A DNA stretch of 64,000 bases from Paracoccaceae bacterium (GTDB lineage Bacteria > Pseudomonadota > Alphaproteobacteria > Rhodobacterales > Rhodobacteraceae): NCBI GenBank assembly GCA_026989055.1, contig JALSKC010000083.1, positions 1-64,000 of the forward strand, given 5' to 3'. Position numbers and translations under genes: made by a program. The notes beneath the pieces are model-generated. The model did not search any database. It was not told where the DNA came from and worked only from the letters and a program-made list of their open reading frames with translations. Shown here one piece after another: positions 26,544 to 34,668 of this stretch (the stretch's first letter is position 1; the number at the start of each line of letters is the position of its first letter).

Positions 26544-27416
26544 TTGTCCGAATCCGCCGACACCATCGCCGAGCGCCTGCGCAGGAGTTTCGACCGGCTG
26601 ACCCGCGCCGAGCGGCAGCTGGCGGCCTCGATCCTGGAGAACTACCCGATCTCGGGGCTGGGCACGATCACCATCGTCGCCCGCAATGCCGATGTCTCCA
26701 CCCCCACCGTGGCCCGGATGGTGCAGAAGCTGGGCTTCTCCGGCTTTCCAGACTTTCAGGAGGCGTTGCGCCGCGAGCTGCGCGACAAGGCCTCCGACCC
26801 GATCGCCAAGCGGGCGCGCTGGGCCGGCGCGGCGCCGGAGGGGCATATCCTGAATCGCTTCACGGAAGCGGTGATCGGCAACATCCGCCACTCTCTGGAG
26901 CAGGTGGACATCGCCAGCTTCGACGAAAGCTGCGCGCTGCTGGCCGACCCGGCACGCGCGGTGCATGTGGTAGGCGGGCGGATCACCCGGTCGCTGGCGG
27001 AATATTTCTTCCTCCACATGCAGGTGGCGCGCCCCGGGGTGATCCATGTCCAGTCGATCGCCAATGCCTGGCCGCATTACCTGCTCGACATCAGCCGGGG
27101 TGACGTGCTCGTGGTGTTCGACGTGCGCCGCTACGAGAACAGCACTCTGAAGCTGGCCGAGATGGCAGCCGAGCGCGGAGCGAAGATCATCCTGTTCACC
27201 GACCAGTGGTGCTCGCCGATCAGCAAGATCGCCGATCAGTGCTTCAGCTGCCGCATCGTCGTTCCCTCGGCCTGGGATTCCAATGTCGCGCTCATGCTGC
27301 TGCTCGAATCCGTCATCGCCGAGGTGCAGGAACGCAACTGGCCGCAGACCCGCCGCCGGATGCAGGCGCTCGAGGAAATGTTCGACCGCACCCGCTTCTT
27401 CCGGAAGTTCATCTGA
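26544..27416 (+). CDS. RpiR-family transcriptional regulator with SIS domain
   Basis: 290 residues from a TTG with AGGAGG six bases upstream. The N-terminal RpiR helix-turn-helix (TIVARNADVSTPTVARMVQKLGF) is followed by an SIS domain (VHVVGGRITRSLAEYFFLHM, ISRGDVLVVFDVRRYENST) that normally binds a phosphosugar-like effector. In catabolic loci such proteins respond to a pathway metabolite. It is divergent from the amidohydrolase-TRAP operon and is the obvious regulator of the locus down to the iron ADH. Confidence 0.88.
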   Translation: MSESADTIAERLRRSFDRLTRAERQLAASILENYPISGLGTITIVARNADVSTPTVARMVQKLGFSGFPDFQEALRRELRDKASDPIAKRARWAGAAPEGHILNRFTEAVIGNIRHSLEQVDIASFDESCALLADPARAVHVVGGRITRSLAEYFFLHMQVARPGVIHVQSIANAWPHYLLDISRGDVLVVFDVRRYENSTLKLAEMAAERGAKIILFTDQWCSPISKIADQCFSCRIVVPSAWDSNVALMLLLESVIAEVQERNWPQTRRRMQALEEMFDRTRFFRKFI

Positions 27417-27527
27417 CAGCTGCCGCCCTGGGGGCGAACCGTCTTCTCCGTCGCCTCCGGCGCGGCCGGGGTTCGGTTGCCTCCGGCAGGAATGTCCCAG
27501 GCAGGAATTCCCCCTGCCGCCTTTCCT

Positions 27528-27592
27528 CTTGCCCGAAATACCTTCGGGGGTGAATTGGCCGTCAGGCCAAGAGGGGGCAGACAGCCCCCTGT
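27528..27592. terminator. Intergenic element A with bidirectional hairpin
   Basis: Contains AGGGGGC (27572-27578)/GCCCCCT (27584-27590) around loop AGACA, plus GGCC-GTCA-GGCC just before it. It separates the convergent rpiR-type gene and mipZ and can terminate both. The flanking CTTGCCCGAAATACCTTCGG text recurs in altered form at three other places in the window. Confidence 0.55.
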
Positions 27593-27599
27593 GCCAGGT

Positions 27600-28412
27600 T
27601 CAGAAATCCACCTCGACCCCGGGCAGTTCCAGTGCCTTGATCAGGTCGCGCAGCTCCTGGCGCGCGGCCACGTTGGAAATGTTCATCTGTCCCTTCACTC
27701 CGATGTCGCGCAGATCCAGCAGGGTCAGCCCGCGCGGGAACAGCTCGCGGAAGATCACCCGTTCGCCGAAGCCCGGCGCCACCCGGAAGCCGATCCGCCG
27801 CGCCAGATCCTCCAGGGCATCGCCGATCTTCTTCTTGTTGTGCATCTGCTGGGCGCCGAGGCGGTTGCGGATCACCACCCAGTCCACCGGGTCGAGCCCG
27901 GCCTGGGCGCGCAGCTGGCGGGCGTTCCACACCATTTCCGAATAGACAGACGGGCCGATGATCCGGTTGCCGTCCGGATCCACATGGGCGAGCAGATCGA
28001 AGTCGATGAAGCTGTCGTTCATCGGCGTGATCAGGGTATCGGCCAGAGAATGCGCCACCTGGCTGAGCCGGGTATGCGAGCCGGGGCAGTCGATGAGAAT
28101 GAAGTCGCAGCTCTTTTCCATCGCGGCAATGGCAACCGACAGCCGGCGATCGTAGATGTTTTCTCCGGCCGGAAGCGAAGCCTTGTCGATCTCGGGCAGT
28201 GGGTGCAGATCGGGCATCGGCAGCGCAATTTCCTGGCGCTGGCAGAATGTCTGCCGGTTCTGGATGTAGCGCGCGAAACTGCGCTGGCGCAGATCCAGGT
28301 CGAGCCCGCCGACCCTGTGCCCCATTCTGGCCAGCGCGGTCGCCACATGCATGGACACGGTGGATTTTCCCGCGCCCCCCTTCTCGTTCCCGACGACAAT
28401 GATATGCGCCAT
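27600..28412 (-). CDS. mipZ: MipZ, division-plane positioning ATPase (ParA/MinD family)
   Basis: 270 residues. The deviant Walker A KGGAGKST lies near the N-terminus (GNEKGGAGKSTVSMH), followed by GLDLDLRQRSFARYI and FILIDCPGSH (Walker B), all characteristic of MipZ rather than chromosomal ParA. MipZ binds ParB at the origin, forms a gradient from the poles and inhibits FtsZ polymerisation, placing the division site at mid-cell in alphaproteobacteria lacking MinCD. It is a single gene between a convergent terminator and the permease gene. Confidence 0.93.
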   Translation of the reverse strand: MAHIIVVGNEKGGAGKSTVSMHVATALARMGHRVGGLDLDLRQRSFARYIQNRQTFCQRQEIALPMPDLHPLPEIDKASLPAGENIYDRRLSVAIAAMEKSCDFILIDCPGSHTRLSQVAHSLADTLITPMNDSFIDFDLLAHVDPDGNRIIGPSVYSEMVWNARQLRAQAGLDPVDWVVIRNRLGAQQMHNKKKIGDALEDLARRIGFRVAPGFGERVIFRELFPRGLTLLDLRDIGVKGQMNISNVAARQELRDLIKALELPGVEVDF

Positions 28413-28541
28413 GCCGGTTCCTCGTCACTGCTGCGCCGGTTCGTCTGTTCCGGATCGCGGCTACTATATGTTGGGCGGGTGGCGAAGAAAAGCGCTGCCT
28501 CTGCCCCCCGCCCTTGCCGCGGGCCGCCCGCGCCCGGCCGG

Positions 28542-29741
28542 TCAGGCCGCCGCCGCTTCTCCGAACAGGGCGATCGCCCCCCCCAGCAGGGCCAGGGCCA
28601 GAAAGGCCAGGCCCCTGCCTGTCCGTCCCCGTCGCCGGGATGCCAGCGCGGCAATGAGTGCCTGCACCGCGTAATAGGCGGCAAAGGCCCGCGACGCATA
28701 GGCGATGATCTCGAACAGATCGGCCCGCCAGGTCAGCACCAGCCCGACGGCTGTCAGCAGGGCATAGACCTGGCGCGGCGACAGCCGCCCCCGCGTCAGC
28801 TCGCAGAGCAGCCCGCCCGAGCTGCCGGTATCCGCCACGGCGGCGCTGAACTGCGAGGCCAGGGCAGCGGCCACCAGCAGCAGCGGCAGGACCGGGGCGA
28901 CCGCCTCCATCATCTCGATGATGGCGGTTTCGTCGGGCACGATCGCGCCCGCGGGGAAGGCATAGGCCAAAAGGAGGATGTAGGCCATGTAGATTGCACC
29001 GGAAATCCACTGTGCCCGGCGCATGGCGCGGATGCGGGTGCGGGCATCGTATTCCCGCCCCAGGTAGCGGGCAGTCTCGAACCCCTGGACCGTGACGATC
29101 AGCCCGAAGGCCAGTGTCAGCGCCGCCGTTCCCGACAGCCGGGGCGGGTTCAGGATCAGCGCGCCGGCAGCAAGCCTGTCGGCAAGGAAAAGGGCCATCC
29201 CGACGAGCAGGCCGGCGATGATCGCCAGCTTCAGGCTGACCGAAACATATTCGAGGCTTTCCAGCATCCGGAAGCCGCGGGTCCAGCCGAGAACCAGGAT
29301 CAGCATGAATACCGCGCTCGTCAGAAGCCGGGCGCCGGTCGGGCTGTCGGCCGCGATCAGGCTCAGCCCGAAAGCGCCGAACAGGTTCAGGTAATAGGCC
29401 ACCGAGATCATGTAGGCGAAGCCGAGCAGCGCCGAGGCGATGGCCTCCAGCCGTTCTTCCGGGCGGGAACGCAGATCCGGGCCGGCGGCCAGCTCGGCGA
29501 TGTTGAGGCGGATTGCGGCGCCGAACAGCCAGGCGGCCAGGCAGAGGCCGGCCATCACGAGCGGGGCACAGGCGCCGAAGGAAATCAGCAGGATCGGGCC
29601 GAGCACCAGAAAGCCGCTGCCGATGATCGAGGCCAGCGGCGTGATCGTCGCGCGCCACCCGCGCGCGTTCCGGACCGGGCGCGCCCACATCGCGCCTGCC
29701 GCCAGCACCGCCGCGCCCAGGATCGCCGGATCAGGCGCCAT
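28542..29741 (-). CDS. Amino acid permease-like membrane protein (APC superfamily)
   Basis: 399 residues from the ATG with GGGAGGG upstream; the frame extends upstream without coding character. About 11-12 hydrophobic segments are present. ITPLASIIGSGFLVLGP is the glycine-rich TM1 of APC transporters, and FGLIVTVQGFETARYLGREY resembles the TM6 region. It is likely an inner-membrane transporter or a divergent relative, shorter than the usual 450-500 residues. Substrate unknown. It follows rpmE on the same strand after a 159-base gap. Confidence 0.7.
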   Translation of the reverse strand: MAPDPAILGAAVLAAGAMWARPVRNARGWRATITPLASIIGSGFLVLGPILLISFGACAPLVMAGLCLAAWLFGAAIRLNIAELAAGPDLRSRPEERLEAIASALLGFAYMISVAYYLNLFGAFGLSLIAADSPTGARLLTSAVFMLILVLGWTRGFRMLESLEYVSVSLKLAIIAGLLVGMALFLADRLAAGALILNPPRLSGTAALTLAFGLIVTVQGFETARYLGREYDARTRIRAMRRAQWISGAIYMAYILLLAYAFPAGAIVPDETAIIEMMEAVAPVLPLLLVAAALASQFSAAVADTGSSGGLLCELTRGRLSPRQVYALLTAVGLVLTWRADLFEIIAYASRAFAAYYAVQALIAALASRRRGRTGRGLAFLALALLGGAIALFGEAAAA

Positions 29742-29900
29742 GCCGCCCTCCCTGCCGGCACGGGCACGCCGCTGCGGAAAGGCGGCACCGCGCCGGCCGG
29801 CCGGGCGGGCGTTTCGGGGGCACGGAACTGCCGGCCGGAAAAGGAAAGCGCCGCCCCCTGCGCGGGACGGCACCGGAGTTTCCTGCGCGAGGCGGCTGGA

Positions 29901-30122
29901 TCAGAAGCCCAGCCCCTCGTATTTCTTCTTGAACTTCGAGACCCGCCCGCCGGTATCCACCAGCCGGGTGCCGCCGCCGGTCCAGGCCGGGTGCACGCTC
30001 GGGTCCACGTCCAGCGCCAGCGTGTCGCCTTCCTTTCCCCAGGTCGATTTCATCTGCACCACGTCGCCGTTGGTCATCTTGACGTTGATGACGTGGTAGT
30101 CGGGGTGGATGTCCTTCTTCAT
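29901..30122 (-). CDS. rpmE: 50S ribosomal protein bL31
   Basis: 73 residues with the bL31 entry [20 protein letters not shown], the HPAWTGG loop and the C-terminal [14 protein letters not shown]. It lacks the zinc-binding Cys cluster, which is usual for alphaproteobacterial bL31. It lies 12 bases after rplS and is the last gene of the translation operon that runs from ffh. Confidence 0.95.
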   Translation of the reverse strand: MKKDIHPDYHVINVKMTNGDVVQMKSTWGKEGDTLALDVDPSVHPAWTGGGTRLVDTGGRVSKFKKKYEGLGF

Positions 30123-30134
30123 CGCGCGGCTCCC

Positions 30135-30518
30135 TTATGCCCTGTCGCCGTCCAGCGGCTTGTAGTTGCTGTCCTCGGCGATCCGGGCCGACTTGCCGCG
30201 GCGGGAGCGCAGATAATACAGCTTGGCGCGGCGCACCCTGCCGCGGCGCACCACGGTGATGCTGTCGATGTTGGTCGAGTGCAGCGGGAACACCCGCTCC
30301 ACGCCCTCGCCGAAGGAGATCTTGCGCACGGTGAAGGAGCCGGCGATGCCGTTCCCGTTCTTGCGGGAAATGCACACCCCTTCGTAGTTCTGCACCCGCG
30401 AACGATTGCCCTCGGTCACCTTGTAGCCGACGCGCACGGTGTCGCCGGCCTTGAAATCCGGGATCTTCCTGCCGAGCGCCGCGATCTGCTCGGCCTCCAG
30501 CTCCGCGATCAGGTCCAT
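30135..30518 (-). CDS. rplS: 50S ribosomal protein bL19
   Basis: 127 residues. Conserved bL19 features are present: [30 protein letters not shown], the FPLHS motif and the [23 protein letters not shown] basic tail, followed by a short alphaproteobacterial extension. bL19 sits at the 30S-50S interface. It follows trmD, the standard bacterial order, with a 54-base gap. Confidence 0.97.
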   Translation of the reverse strand: MDLIAELEAEQIAALGRKIPDFKAGDTVRVGYKVTEGNRSRVQNYEGVCISRKNGNGIAGSFTVRKISFGEGVERVFPLHSTNIDSITVVRRGRVRRAKLYYLRSRRGKSARIAEDSNYKPLDGDRA

Positions 30519-30572
30519 CTGATCAACTCCTGTGTTCGCTCGGGGTTGGTGCCCCGAAGATGTCTCGCGCCC

Positions 30573-31403
30573 TCATTGCTCTGCGTCTTCGTCCGGGTCC
30601 CCGCCGCGCCTTGCGCGGTAAGCCCGCCAGAGGTCAGGTCGTCGTTCCTTGGTCAGCCTTTCGGCCATTTCCCGCCGCCAGTCGGCGATCGCCCCGTGAT
30701 GGCCCGAGCGAAGCACCTCGGGTATCTCGCGGCCCTCCCAGACGGCGGGCTTGGTGTACTGGGGATGCTCAAGCAGAAAGTCCGAGAAGGATTCCTCCTC
30801 GGTCGAGGCCTGATTCCCGAGCACGCGGGGTATAAGCCGAACGCATGCGTCAATCAAGGCCTGTGCGGCGATCTCTCCACCGGTCAGGATGAAGTCGCCC
30901 AGGCTGACCTCCTCGATGCCGTAGGCCTCGATCACGCGCTCGTCCACGCCTTCGAACCGGCCGCACAGAAGCGTGACCCCGTCGGCCCGAGCCAGCCTCC
31001 CGGCCTTGCGCTGGTCGAAGGGTTTTCCCCTTGGCGACAAATAGATGACGGGCCAGTCGGCGCCGGGCTTCACGCCCCGCGCGGCGTGCTCCAGCGCGCG
31101 CGCCACCACGTCCGCACGCAGCACCATGCCCGCACCCCCGCCCGCCGGCGTGTCATCGACGTTGCGATGCCTGCCTTCGCCGAAGGCGCGCAGGTCGATG
31201 GTCTCCAGCTGCCACAGCCCGGCCTTCAGCGCCCTGCCGGTCAGGCTTTCGCCCAGCACGCCGGGGAATGCCTGCGGCAGCAGCGTGATCACCTTTGCCC
31301 CCCATGCGCCGGCCAGCCCGGTTTCGCTCATCAGCTCGCGGGGCTTCGGGCTGGGCGCGATCGACTTGCGCCCATGCGATCGGATCTGGGGCTTGTCGGC
31401 CAT
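30573..31403 (-). CDS. trmD: tRNA (guanine37-N1)-methyltransferase TrmD
   Basis: 276 residues from the ATG at 31403; an ATG at 31331 is a shorter alternative and neither has a strong ribosome site. The trefoil-knot SAM site is visible as VIYLSPRGKPF, LLCGRFEGVDERVIE and SLGDFILTGGE, followed by the helical tRNA-binding C-terminal domain with VLRSGHHGAIADWRR. It methylates G37 next to the anticodon and prevents frameshifting. The N-terminus is longer than E. coli TrmD by about 20 residues of basic sequence. Confidence 0.96.
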   Translation of the reverse strand: MADKPQIRSHGRKSIAPSPKPRELMSETGLAGAWGAKVITLLPQAFPGVLGESLTGRALKAGLWQLETIDLRAFGEGRHRNVDDTPAGGGAGMVLRADVVARALEHAARGVKPGADWPVIYLSPRGKPFDQRKAGRLARADGVTLLCGRFEGVDERVIEAYGIEEVSLGDFILTGGEIAAQALIDACVRLIPRVLGNQASTEEESFSDFLLEHPQYTKPAVWEGREIPEVLRSGHHGAIADWRREMAERLTKERRPDLWRAYRARRGGDPDEDAEQ

Positions 31404-31548
31404 GCTCCGGCAATATCGCAAACTGCCGATACTGCAAAGGGGATGGCGGGCAAAGGAGACGGCACCGCAAGGGTGCTGCGGCGCGGCGGGGGCGGCGCGG
31501 CGGGCCGCTGGCGGGGATGTTCCCGGCCAGCAGAAACGGGACCGGCCT

Positions 31549-31635
31549 TCTTTCGCTCCGAGGCATCTTCGGGGGAAATGGCCGCCGCAGGCGGGCGGAG
31601 GAACAGGCGGCCCCCGTCCTGCCGGCAGGGGGCTC
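31549..31635. repeat. Intergenic element B (rimM-trmD gap)
   Basis: GAGGCATCTTCGGGGGAAATGGC followed by GC-rich inverted segments and CCTGCCGGCAGG. The core resembles elements A (27528) and C (48710): a short ATnCCTTCGGGGG block, then GGCCG repeats, then a GC stem. It lies inside the operon between rimM and trmD, so it is probably not a full terminator. Confidence 0.4.
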
Positions 31636-31653
31636 CCCGGGTCGGCGGAAGGT

Positions 31654-32157
31654 TCAGAACAGGCCTGCGGGCGGGTCGATGATGATGCGCCCGCCGGCCA
31701 GATCGACAGTGGGCACGATGGTGCGGGTAAACGGCACCAGCACCGTGGCCGACTGGCCCGGCATCTGCACTTCCAGCAGGTCGCCGGCGCCGTGATCGTG
31801 CACTGCCTTCACGGTGCCCAGGGGGGCACCGCCGGTGTCCAGCGCCACAAGCCCGATCAGGTCGGCGTGGTAGTATTCGTCGTCGGGCAGATCGGGCAGG
31901 CGGTCGCGGTCGGCCAGCAGGACGGTGCCGCGCAGCGCCGCGGCCTGTTCGCGGGTCGTGACCCCCGACAGTCGCGCGGCAAAGCCGCCCTTGACCGGGC
32001 GCAGGATGGTGACCGAATAGCCCCCGGGGTTCGCCTCCGTATAAAGCGGGGCGTAGTCGGCTATGGCTTCGGGTTCGGCGCAGAAGCTTTTCAGCCGCAC
32101 CTCGCCTGCGGTTCCGAAGGCCCCGGCGATGGCACCGACGACGATGCGTTTCGACAT
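31654..32157 (-). CDS. rimM: Ribosome maturation factor RimM
   Basis: 167 residues. The N-terminal RimM beta-barrel starts with [20 protein letters not shown], and the C-terminal PRC-barrel contains [16 protein letters not shown] and the [12 protein letters not shown] stretch. It assists 30S head assembly together with S19. A 250-base gap to trmD holds intergenic element B. It is separated from rpsP by bluB, unlike the usual rpsP-rimM adjacency. Confidence 0.95.
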   Translation of the reverse strand: MSKRIVVGAIAGAFGTAGEVRLKSFCAEPEAIADYAPLYTEANPGGYSVTILRPVKGGFAARLSGVTTREQAAALRGTVLLADRDRLPDLPDDEYYHADLIGLVALDTGGAPLGTVKAVHDHGAGDLLEVQMPGQSATVLVPFTRTIVPTVDLAGGRIIIDPPAGLF

Positions 32158-32167
32158 GGGCGGCCTC

Positions 32168-32809
32168 CTAGCGGATCAGGCAATCCGGGCTGGGCTTGCG
32201 CGTTTCCCAGCCGGCGGTCTGCAGTTCTGGTGTTTCGCCTTCTTCCTCGGGCCAGCCGAGGCAGAGATAGCCGACCAGGCGCCAGCTTTCCGGCACTGCG
32301 AGATCGGATGCGAGCCGCGCCGGGTCGAGAATCGAGACCCAGCCCAGCCCCAGCCCGTGGGCACGGGTCACCAGCCAGAACTGGGTGATCGCGGCGACCA
32401 CCGAATAGCGGCGCATCTCGGGCATGGTGGCGGCGCCGAGGCCTGCGCCCTTGGGCGTGGCCTCGTCGCAGAACACCGCCAGCTGCACCGGCGCCTCGCG
32501 CATGCCCGAGAGTTTCAGCCCCGCGTAAAGCCTGGCCCTGTCGCCCGAATAGCCGGCCAGCGCCCGGGCGTTGGCCGCTTCGAAATTGGCCAGCGCCGCG
32601 GCGCGGGCGGCATCGCTTTCGATACGCACCACGCGCCAGGGTTCGCTGAGCCCCACCGAGGGCGCCAGGGTGAAACTCGCCAGGCAGAGTTCCAGCAGGG
32701 CCGGCTCCACCGGGTCGGCGCGAAAGCGGCGCACGTCGCGCCGGAGCCGCAGCAGCCGGTCGAGATCGCCCCGGAAGGCGTCGGAAAACGTCGCGCCCGG
32801 CGCGGCCAA
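32168..32809 (-). CDS. bluB: 5,6-Dimethylbenzimidazole synthase BluB
   Basis: 213 residues of the nitroreductase-like fold. Signature segments are [61 protein letters not shown] and [11 protein letters not shown], all typical of BluB. The enzyme fragments reduced FMN with O2 to make DMB, the lower ligand of cobalamin. No other cobalamin genes are near. The gene sits between rpsP and rimM within the translation operon, ending 10 bases before rimM. Confidence 0.92.
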   Translation of the reverse strand: MAAPGATFSDAFRGDLDRLLRLRRDVRRFRADPVEPALLELCLASFTLAPSVGLSEPWRVVRIESDAARAAALANFEAANARALAGYSGDRARLYAGLKLSGMREAPVQLAVFCDEATPKGAGLGAATMPEMRRYSVVAAITQFWLVTRAHGLGLGWVSILDPARLASDLAVPESWRLVGYLCLGWPEEEGETPELQTAGWETRKPSPDCLIR

Positions 32810-32811
32810 GG

Positions 32812-33207
32812 TTACTCGGCGCTTTCTTCGGCCGGCTCGTCAGCCGGGGCGGCGGCGGCTTCGGCGGCGGCGGCGGCCCTGGCGGCCTTTTCTTCGAGCC
32901 GTTCCCTGGTCTTGGCGTGCATCTCGCCCTTCTTCGGGTTGTTGCGTTCCTTCTTTTCGAGAACACCGGCGGCTTCGAGGAAGCGCGCCACCCGGTCGGT
33001 GGGCTTGGCGCCCAGGTCAAGCCAGTGCCTGATGCGCTCGACGTTCATCTTCACGCGCTCTTCGCTGTCCTTCGGCAGGAGCGGGTTGTAGGTGCCCAGC
33101 TTCTCGATGAAGCGCCCGTCGCGCGGCATCCGGCTGTCGGCGGCGACGATGCGGTAGAAGGGGCGTTTCTTGGAGCCGCCGCGGGCCAGTCTGATTTTCA
33201 TTGCCAT
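32812..33207 (-). CDS. rpsP: 30S ribosomal protein bS16
   Basis: 131 residues. The ~80-residue bS16 core ([34 protein letters not shown]) is followed by an alphaproteobacterial extension with a Lys/Glu stretch and an Ala/Glu/Pro-rich tail ([14 protein letters not shown]). bS16 stabilises the 30S body. It starts 50 bases after the chorismate mutase gene and ends two bases before the bluB start. Confidence 0.96.
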   Translation of the reverse strand: MAMKIRLARGGSKKRPFYRIVAADSRMPRDGRFIEKLGTYNPLLPKDSEERVKMNVERIRHWLDLGAKPTDRVARFLEAAGVLEKKERNNPKKGEMHAKTRERLEEKAARAAAAAEAAAAPADEPAEESAE

Positions 33208-33257
33208 GAGTGTGTTTCTCCTGTTTCACGTGTTGGTTGAAAGGGTGCAACCCCTTG

Positions 33258-33545
33258 TCATTTCCGGTGTTTCCGGTGGTGACGGATGACTTCCTCTATG
33301 ATGAAGCCGAGGAACTTGCGGGCGAATTCCGGGTCGAGGTCGGCCTCGACCGCCATCTTTTCGAGCCGTGCGATCTGCTCGGCCTCGCGCGCCGGGTCGG
33401 AGGGCGGCAGGGCGTGTTCGGCCTTCAGCTTGCCCACCGCCTGGGTCTGGCGGAAGCGTTCGGCCAGGGTATAGACCAGGATCGCGTCCAGCCGGTCGAT
33501 GCTGTCGCGGTGCTCCTTCAGAAGGGTCGCGGCGTCGTCGGTCAT
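33258..33545 (-). CDS. Chorismate mutase (AroQ type)
   Basis: 95 residues, all-helical AroQ-class monofunctional mutase. The first long helix contains EHRDSIDRLDAILVYTLAERF with the active-site Arg, then QAVGKLKAEHALP and EFARKFLGFIIEEVIRHH. It converts chorismate to prephenate for Phe and Tyr synthesis. Its ATG overlaps the end of the acetyltransferase gene by four bases. An ffh-GNAT-chorismate mutase-rpsP order is familiar from related genomes. Confidence 0.9.
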   Translation of the reverse strand: MTDDAATLLKEHRDSIDRLDAILVYTLAERFRQTQAVGKLKAEHALPPSDPAREAEQIARLEKMAVEADLDPEFARKFLGFIIEEVIRHHRKHRK

Positions 33546-34129
33546 TGCAGCTCCTCCGGGGCCGGGTGGCGGTAGATCATCTGGGTGGTTCCGGCGACGT
33601 CTTCGAACGTGCCTTCGAAACGCGCGCCGAGCCTCTCGGCCAGCGCAACCGAGCGGGTGTTGCCGGGCAGGATGTAGCTGGGCAGGGCGCCGAAGCCGAG
33701 GTGGCTGCAGGCGTATCGGCGCGCGGCCCGGGCGGCCTCGAACACGATCCCCCTGCCTTCGGCCCCTTCGAAGGCGACCCAGCCCAGTTCCGCCTCGGGC
33801 CAGCCTTCGGGGTGCCACAGGCCGGTGATGCCGTATATGGCGCCGGTTTCCTTGTCGGTGATGGTCCAGTAGCCGTAGCCGCGCAGCAGCCAGTGGCCGA
33901 CGGAGGAAGCGAACCAGCGCCAGGCGCCGTTGCGGCTTTCGGCCCCGCCGAAGCCCCAGGCGCGCTTTTCGTCGGCGAAGAATGCGGCGTGGGCTTCGAA
34001 GTCCTGCGCTTCGGGGCCGCGCAGGATCAGGCGCTCGGTTTCGATGACGGGGGCATCGACCGCGAGCGTGGTGCGCGTGGCGGGGGCGGGATGCCTCCGG
34101 CGGGAGTATTTGGGGCAAGATGAAGCCAT
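33542..34129 (-). CDS. GNAT-family N-acetyltransferase 1 (RimJ/RimL-like)
   Basis: 195 residues, the RimJ/RimL-type GNAT fold. VIETERLILRGPEAQDFEAH is the entry, GRGIVFEAARAARRYA is the acetyl-CoA pyrophosphate loop region, and NTRSVALAERLGARFE is motif B. The ATG at 34129 overlaps the stop of the preceding GNAT gene (TGATG). The first ~15 codons are read out of an intergenic element (34091-34126), so the true fold starts near residue 27. The acetyl acceptor is unknown. Middle member of this operon segment and one of three tandem paralogues. Confidence 0.85.
   Translation of the reverse strand: MASSCPKYSRRRHPAPATRTTLAVDAPVIETERLILRGPEAQDFEAHAAFFADEKRAWGFGGAESRNGAWRWFASSVGHWLLRGYGYWTITDKETGAIYGITGLWHPEGWPEAELGWVAFEGAEGRGIVFEAARAARRYACSHLGFGALPSYILPGNTRSVALAERLGARFEGTFEDVAGTTQMIYRHPAPEELQ
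34091..34126 (-). repeat. Intergenic element D inside the start of GNAT 1
   Basis: On the minus strand the text CTTGCCCCAAATACTCCCGC followed by CGGAGGC matches the CTTGCCCGAAATACC text of element A. Similar sequence is common between genes in this bacterial family (from memory). Here it has been captured as the first codons of GNAT 1. Confidence 0.45.
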
Positions 34130-34668
34130 CAGTGCAGCGCCTCCGGCGCCGGGTGGCGGTAGACGAGGCAGGGCGTGGGATCGTCGTCCTGCGGGCGCTC
34201 GGCGGTTTGGTCCAGCGTGCAGCCCAGCCGTTCGGCCAGGGCGATGGAGCGGCTGTTGCCCCGGTCGATATAACTGACGGCGGTTGTCCAGCCCATGCGG
34301 GCGTAAAGGTGGGCGCGGGCGGCGGTAGCGGCTTCATACGCGTAGCCCTTGCCTTCGGCTTCGACACTCCAGAGTGACCAGCCGATTTCGCGTTCCGGCC
34401 AGGTTTTCGGCTGCCAGCCGCCGGTGACTCCGATGGCGGCGGTTTCGTCGCGCGGCACGATCGCCCACATGCCGAAGCCGCGCAGCAGCCAGTGGCCGGC
34501 GAGGTTCGAGAGAATGCGCCAGACATCGCGCTGGCCGGAAACGGGGCCACCGATGAATGCGGCGCGATCCGAGGCCATGAAGGCGGCCAGGTTGTCAAAG
34601 TCGTCGGCCTGTGGCGCGCGCAGGGTCAGGCGCTCGGTTTCGAGTGTCGGGATGGAGATCGTGATCAT
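34129..34668 (-). CDS. GNAT-family N-acetyltransferase 2 (RimJ/RimL-like)
   Basis: 179 residues. It starts ISIPTLETERLTLRAPQADD, has the WPEREIGWSLW strand, the GKGYAYEAATAARAHLY acetyl-CoA loop and NSRSIALAERLGC. It is clearly related to GNAT 1 (same HWLLRGFG / GHWLLRGYG segment) and to GNAT 3. Its ATG overlaps the GNAT 3 stop by four bases, and its stop overlaps the GNAT 1 start by one base, so the three are translated as a unit. Confidence 0.88.
   Translation of the reverse strand: MITISIPTLETERLTLRAPQADDFDNLAAFMASDRAAFIGGPVSGQRDVWRILSNLAGHWLLRGFGMWAIVPRDETAAIGVTGGWQPKTWPEREIGWSLWSVEAEGKGYAYEAATAARAHLYARMGWTTAVSYIDRGNSRSIALAERLGCTLDQTAERPQDDDPTPCLVYRHPAPEALH

Noticed and set aside
27477-31682. 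Plus-strand open frame of about 1400 codons
   Set aside because: It runs antisense to mipZ, the permease, rpmE, rplS and trmD; composition is Arg/Pro/Gly/His-rich with no domain. It is an artefact of very high GC content.
32091-33020. Minus-strand open frame over rpsP/bluB in another frame
   Set aside because: A shadow of rpsP and bluB, both of which are clear family members in their own frames.
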